From: DATDRM01 sp035291705 | Lineage (GTDB): Bacteria > Chloroflexota > Anaerolineae > Anaerolineales > UBA4823 | Assembly (NCBI GenBank): GCA_035291705.1 | Contig: DATDRM010000006.1 | Span: forward strand, 1-8,215 | Direction: 5' to 3' | Length of the DNA: 8,215 nucleotides | In this document: piece after piece, positions 5,774 to 8,215 of the stretch | How the letters are laid out: the number at the start of each line of letters is the position of its first letter | How positions within the stretch are numbered: position 1 is the first letter of the stretch | Made by a program: the position numbers and the translations under genes | Notes under the pieces: generated by a model | What the model saw: only the letters and a program-made list of their open reading frames with translations | The model's database searches: none | What the model was told of the DNA's origin: nothing

Positions 5774-7030
5774 TCACATAGTCTCTTGCAGACGGGGATT
5801 AAGGATTTCCGAGAGACTTTCTCCTAACATGCTAAAAGCCAGTGTGACGAAGGTAATCATCACGCCGGGAAAGGTAACCAACCACCAGGCTTGCCGCATG
5901 AAGTCCTGGCCGGCTGCAAGATCAATACCCCAATCGGGAGTGTCCGGAGGCAAACCGAGCCCAAGAAAGGCCAATCCGGCTTCGGTCAGGATGGCGTCAG
6001 CGACATTCACTGAGAAGATGACGACTAGCGAAGGGATAATATTTGGAAAAATATAGCGGGCCAGGATCTCCAGTGGCCTGGCACCCAGGCTGTGCGCAGC
6101 TTCTACGTAAAGGGTCTGTTTGAAGCTTAGCGTCTGGCCGCGCACGATGCGATAATAAGTCGGCACATACAGCGTGGCGATGGCGATGATGATGTTGAAA
6201 ATGCCTGGTCCCAGGACAGCGGCAATGGCAATGGCCAGGATCAAGCCGGGGAAGGAATACAGGCTGTCCATCACCATCGTCAGGGAACGCTCCAACCGGC
6301 CACTCCAATACCCGGCAACCAAGCCCAGCGGAACTCCAATTGCCAGAGCAAACAGTGCAGCCGCGAAAGCGACAAGCAAGGCAATGCGCGTCCCCCAGAT
6401 GATACGGCTGAACAAGTCTTGCCCGATCTGGTTGGTTCCTAGGTAGAAGGGCGTTTTAGAGGCGAAAGTTAAAGAATCACCCACGATTAGATCGGAGGTG
6501 CCGGAAAGGAGACCATCAATGGCCGTATTCTCACTCACCACCGAGGTCACTTCGCCAGCTCGTAATGCGGCCAACGCCTGCTCCATGTTATCATAGCGCC
6601 TGATGCGGGGTCGGATGCGTATAGTCTGTCCCTGCTGGCTTAATTCCTCAGTACGCTTTTCAGCAGCATCGCGCAGTACCTGGCTGGATTGGCTGCCTGC
6701 AACCAAACCAACGCTTACGGCATTGCCCACCAGCTCGTCCAGCGTGGTTGGCCCGCCCATTTGACTGACTAGTACAAAGAAAAACGATTCCCCCCCTGGC
6801 GCGATCATCCCCGGAGCCACCTCAGCACGCGGGTCATAGGGTGCGTAAAAGCCAGGGAAAATAGCCACACTGAAGATGAACACGAGCAGCACACCGCTGG
6901 TGACGGAGAACCACCAGTCAGCACCATACCAGTGGCGCGCTTTCAGCAACCTGCGCACGAGGCCTACCTGGTCCAGTTCACGCTTCCAGTCGGGTATAGT
7001 CTCGACAGCAGCTGGTTGAGAAGTCGTCAT
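5774..7030 (-). CDS. dppC: DppC-like ABC permease with an inserted binding-protein-like lobe
   Basis: This is an integral membrane subunit of the Dpp/Opp-type importer. It has 418 aa, while DppC/OppC proteins are usually about 280-310. The N-terminus (1-38) is cytoplasmic. TM1 spans about 40-61, followed by the family element FYAPYDPRAE (61-70). The conserved LGTNQIGQDLFSR (197-209) comes only about 125 residues later, instead of about 25-30. After that the permease core is ordinary: helices near 215-240, 258-275, 277-296, 333-352 and 384-404, and the EAA loop EAAHSLGARPLEILARYIFP (310-329) that contacts the ATPases. Residues 82-195 are the extra part, described separately. Flanking motifs are intact and in frame, so the gene looks functional. 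The ATG at 7030 has a modest GAGAG site about 9 nt upstream and lies 41 nt after dppB. The symbol reflects family position; the substrate is unknown. Confidence 0.92.
   Translation of the reverse strand: MTTSQPAAVETIPDWKRELDQVGLVRRLLKARHWYGADWWFSVTSGVLLVFIFSVAIFPGFYAPYDPRAEVAPGMIAPGGESFFFVLVSQMGGPTTLDELVGNAVSVGLVAGSQSSQVLRDAAEKRTEELSQQGQTIRIRPRIRRYDNMEQALAALRAGEVTSVVSENTAIDGLLSGTSDLIVGDSLTFASKTPFYLGTNQIGQDLFSRIIWGTRIALLVAFAAALFALAIGVPLGLVAGYWSGRLERSLTMVMDSLYSFPGLILAIAIAAVLGPGIFNIIIAIATLYVPTYYRIVRGQTLSFKQTLYVEAAHSLGARPLEILARYIFPNIIPSLVVIFSVNVADAILTEAGLAFLGLGLPPDTPDWGIDLAAGQDFMRQAWWLVTFPGVMITFVTLAFSMLGESLSEILNPRLQETM
6446..6787 (-). other. Solute-binding-protein lobe-2-like domain nested in dppC
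   Basis: This is the in-frame segment coding for residues 82-195 of the DppC-like permease. It reads like lobe 2 of a family-3 (SBP_bac_3, amino-acid type) binding protein. In order it has a hinge-like strand FFFVLV, the TLDELVGNAVSVGLVAGSQS block matching the 'sLkdLkGkkVgVqaGTt' pattern, a helix, IRRYDNMEQALAALRAGEV matching 'v.yds.eealqALksGrvDA', then SENTAIDGLL, and the return strand SKTPFYLG. Ser113 sits where HisJ has the carboxylate-binding Thr121, and Glu167 where HisJ has Asp161. Lobe 1 is absent. The segment lies on the outer face of the membrane, next to where the free binding protein would dock. Assignment is by pattern recognition from memory, not a search. Confidence 0.65.
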
Positions 7031-7071
7031 ATTCTTACTCTCTTATGCTCATTTATATCTGGATCAAATTA

Positions 7072-8169
7072 TTAATAGCGAACCCGAGGGTCAATTAAGG
7101 CATAAATTATGTCGGTCAATAAGCTGATGATCGCTACCGATAGTGCAAAGATGATGATCGTTCCCTGGACAGCGGTGTAATCCCGTTGGCCAATCCGTTC
7201 CACTAGGTAGAGACCCATTCCCGGCCAGCTAAACGTGGTTTCGGTCAAGACAGCGCCGGCCAGCAGGACGGAGACTTGCAGGCCAACCAGCGTGACGATC
7301 GGGATCAAGGCGTTTGACAACGCATGCCGAAAGACCAATATGCGTTCATCGATACCGCGTGCCCTGCCGGCCAGAATGTAATCCTCCACCAATGCTTCGA
7401 TCACGTTGATTCGGCTTAACCGGAGGAAGACACCCATCAGGATCAGACCCAGGGCAAGCACCGGCAGGATCAGGTGATGCAAAACATTGCCCAGGGCCTC
7501 CCAGTTGCCGGCCAGGATTGAGTCCACGATTAACAGGTTAGTAATCCTCTCCAGCCCGATACCCACCACCGGATCGATCCTCCCAGCCACTGGGGCCACA
7601 CCCAGGCGCAGGGAGAAGACCACCTGCAAGATCAGGCCTAGCCAGAAGACGGGCATGGCGTAGGCAGTGATGCTGAACAGCCGCAGTCCGTAATCCACAG
7701 TCCGCTTGCGCGCCTTGGCGGCATACGCGCCGAGCAGGATCCCCCCGCCGGCGGACAAGATCATTGCCGGGATGATCATCTCGAGGGTGGCCGGGAATCG
7801 CTCACTCAGCTCATCTAGGATCGGGCGGTTGCCGAACACCAGCGACTCGCCTAAATCTAGTGTAAAGACGTCGCCAAGATACCTCGCATATTGAACCAGC
7901 ATAGGCTGATCAAGCCCCAACTGCTCGCGCAGGCGCTGGCGCACTACCTCGCCGCCCCGCGGGCCCAACTCGCTGGTGACGGGGTCGCCGGGAATGACCC
8001 GCATCACAAAAAAGATGGCTGTCACCAGGATGAACACCATGGGCAATGTGAGAAGCAGACGCGTCAGGATGTAGCTACGCAGGCCGGCGCTGCCCCGCAC
8101 GAAAGCGTAGAGGATAAAAACGCCTACGGCGAGTAGCGAACTAACGCAGATCCCGGTCAGAGGCGACAT
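7072..8169 (-). CDS. dppB: DppB-like ABC permease with an extra N-terminal membrane segment
   Basis: This is the partner permease of DppC, forming the translocation pore of the Dpp/Opp-type importer. It has 365 aa, against about 305-340 for the family. The family core starts at RSYILTRLLLTLPM (31-44) and runs through TM about 36-57, VIPGDP (58-63), the GLDQPMLVQYARYLGD segment (85-100) and DLGESL (105-110). The remaining helices lie near 128-152, 165-188, 232-251, 288-308 and 335-358. The EAA-like loop is DYILAGRARGIDERILVFRHA (263-283), and FSWPGMG (313-319) is the typical late motif. Ahead of the core is an extra hydrophobic stretch, about residues 8-24 (CVSSLLAVGVFILYAFV). The start that includes it has a good GGAG site 7 nt upstream, so the extension is probably real. 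It stops 41 nt before dppC. The 46 nt to the right (8170-8215) hold no recognisable gene end. Confidence 0.93.
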   Translation of the reverse strand: MSPLTGICVSSLLAVGVFILYAFVRGSAGLRSYILTRLLLTLPMVFILVTAIFFVMRVIPGDPVTSELGPRGGEVVRQRLREQLGLDQPMLVQYARYLGDVFTLDLGESLVFGNRPILDELSERFPATLEMIIPAMILSAGGGILLGAYAAKARKRTVDYGLRLFSITAYAMPVFWLGLILQVVFSLRLGVAPVAGRIDPVVGIGLERITNLLIVDSILAGNWEALGNVLHHLILPVLALGLILMGVFLRLSRINVIEALVEDYILAGRARGIDERILVFRHALSNALIPIVTLVGLQVSVLLAGAVLTETTFSWPGMGLYLVERIGQRDYTAVQGTIIIFALSVAIISLLTDIIYALIDPRVRY

Positions 8170-8176
8170 TCACTTG

Positions 8177-8182
8177 CTCCAA
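8177..8182 (-). promoter_or_regulatory. Ribosome-binding site of dppB
   Basis: TTGGAG on the minus strand, with GGAG ending 7 nt before the ATG at 8169. It supports the long form of DppB with the additional N-terminal hydrophobic segment. No other in-frame start between residue 1 and the core (for example the GTG at residue 24) has a comparable site. Confidence 0.65.
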
Positions 8183-8215
8183 CTTAATGACCAGACAAAC
8201 CAGGGAATTCAGGGT

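Noticed and set aside
5774..7030. DppC as a frameshifted or chimeric gene
   Set aside because: One uninterrupted frame keeps TM1, the APYDP element, the LGTNQIGQDL motif and the EAA loop. The extra segment joins smoothly to both sides, so a real in-frame insertion is the simpler reading.
7031..7071. Internal promoter between dppB and dppC (TTGATC with AT-rich DNA after it)
   Set aside because: The -35 match is partial and no -10 hexamer sits at 16-18 nt. The AT-rich gap is explained well enough as a short operon spacer.
8170..8215. C-terminus of an upstream gene at the right edge
   Set aside because: Only 46 nt are visible and none of the three frames shows a recognisable protein end. A binding-protein gene may lie beyond the edge, but nothing here supports it.

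Overview
The window carries eight genes, all on the minus strand, so it reads biologically from right (8215) to left (1). The organism is probably a member of Chloroflexota, perhaps Anaerolineae. This rests on the style of the proteins (a CoaE P-loop reading GNIATGKS, Pro/Thr-rich tails on extracytoplasmic proteins, the mix of ATG, GTG and TTG starts) and is an inference, not a phylogenetic result.

Right block (8169 to 3731): an ABC importer of the dipeptide/oligopeptide/nickel (Dpp/Opp) family in the order permease dppB, permease dppC, ATPase dppD, ATPase dppF. Gaps are short (41 nt, 4 nt, then a 4-nt ATGA overlap), as expected of one operon. The stand-alone solute-binding protein (dppA/oppA) is not in the window. 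The most unusual feature here is in the DppC-like permease. About 110-115 residues that look like lobe 2 of a family-3 (amino-acid type) solute-binding protein are inserted in frame in the extracytoplasmic loop between TM1 and the conserved LGTNQIGQDLFSR segment. The DppB-like permease has an extra N-terminal membrane segment.

Left block (3619 to 1): a housekeeping operon behind a near-consensus sigma-70-type promoter (TTGACA, 17 nt, TACAAT; 3627-3655). It encodes a dephospho-CoA kinase fused to a GNAT-like C-terminal domain, the membrane diadenylate cyclase CdaA, its extracytoplasmic partner CdaR (four YbbR repeats), and the first 60 codons of the ribosome-assembly GTPase Der, cut by the window edge. 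CdaA and CdaR form the c-di-AMP synthesis module. In Firmicutes it is usually followed by glmM; here it sits between coaE and der.

No tRNA, rRNA, CRISPR, insertion sequence or convincing intrinsic terminator was seen. Most of the window is ordinary core and transport genes. The points worth following are the nested binding-protein lobe in DppC, the CoaE-GNAT fusion with its shortened acyl-CoA loop, and the Thr-to-Leu change in the CdaA GTRHR motif.
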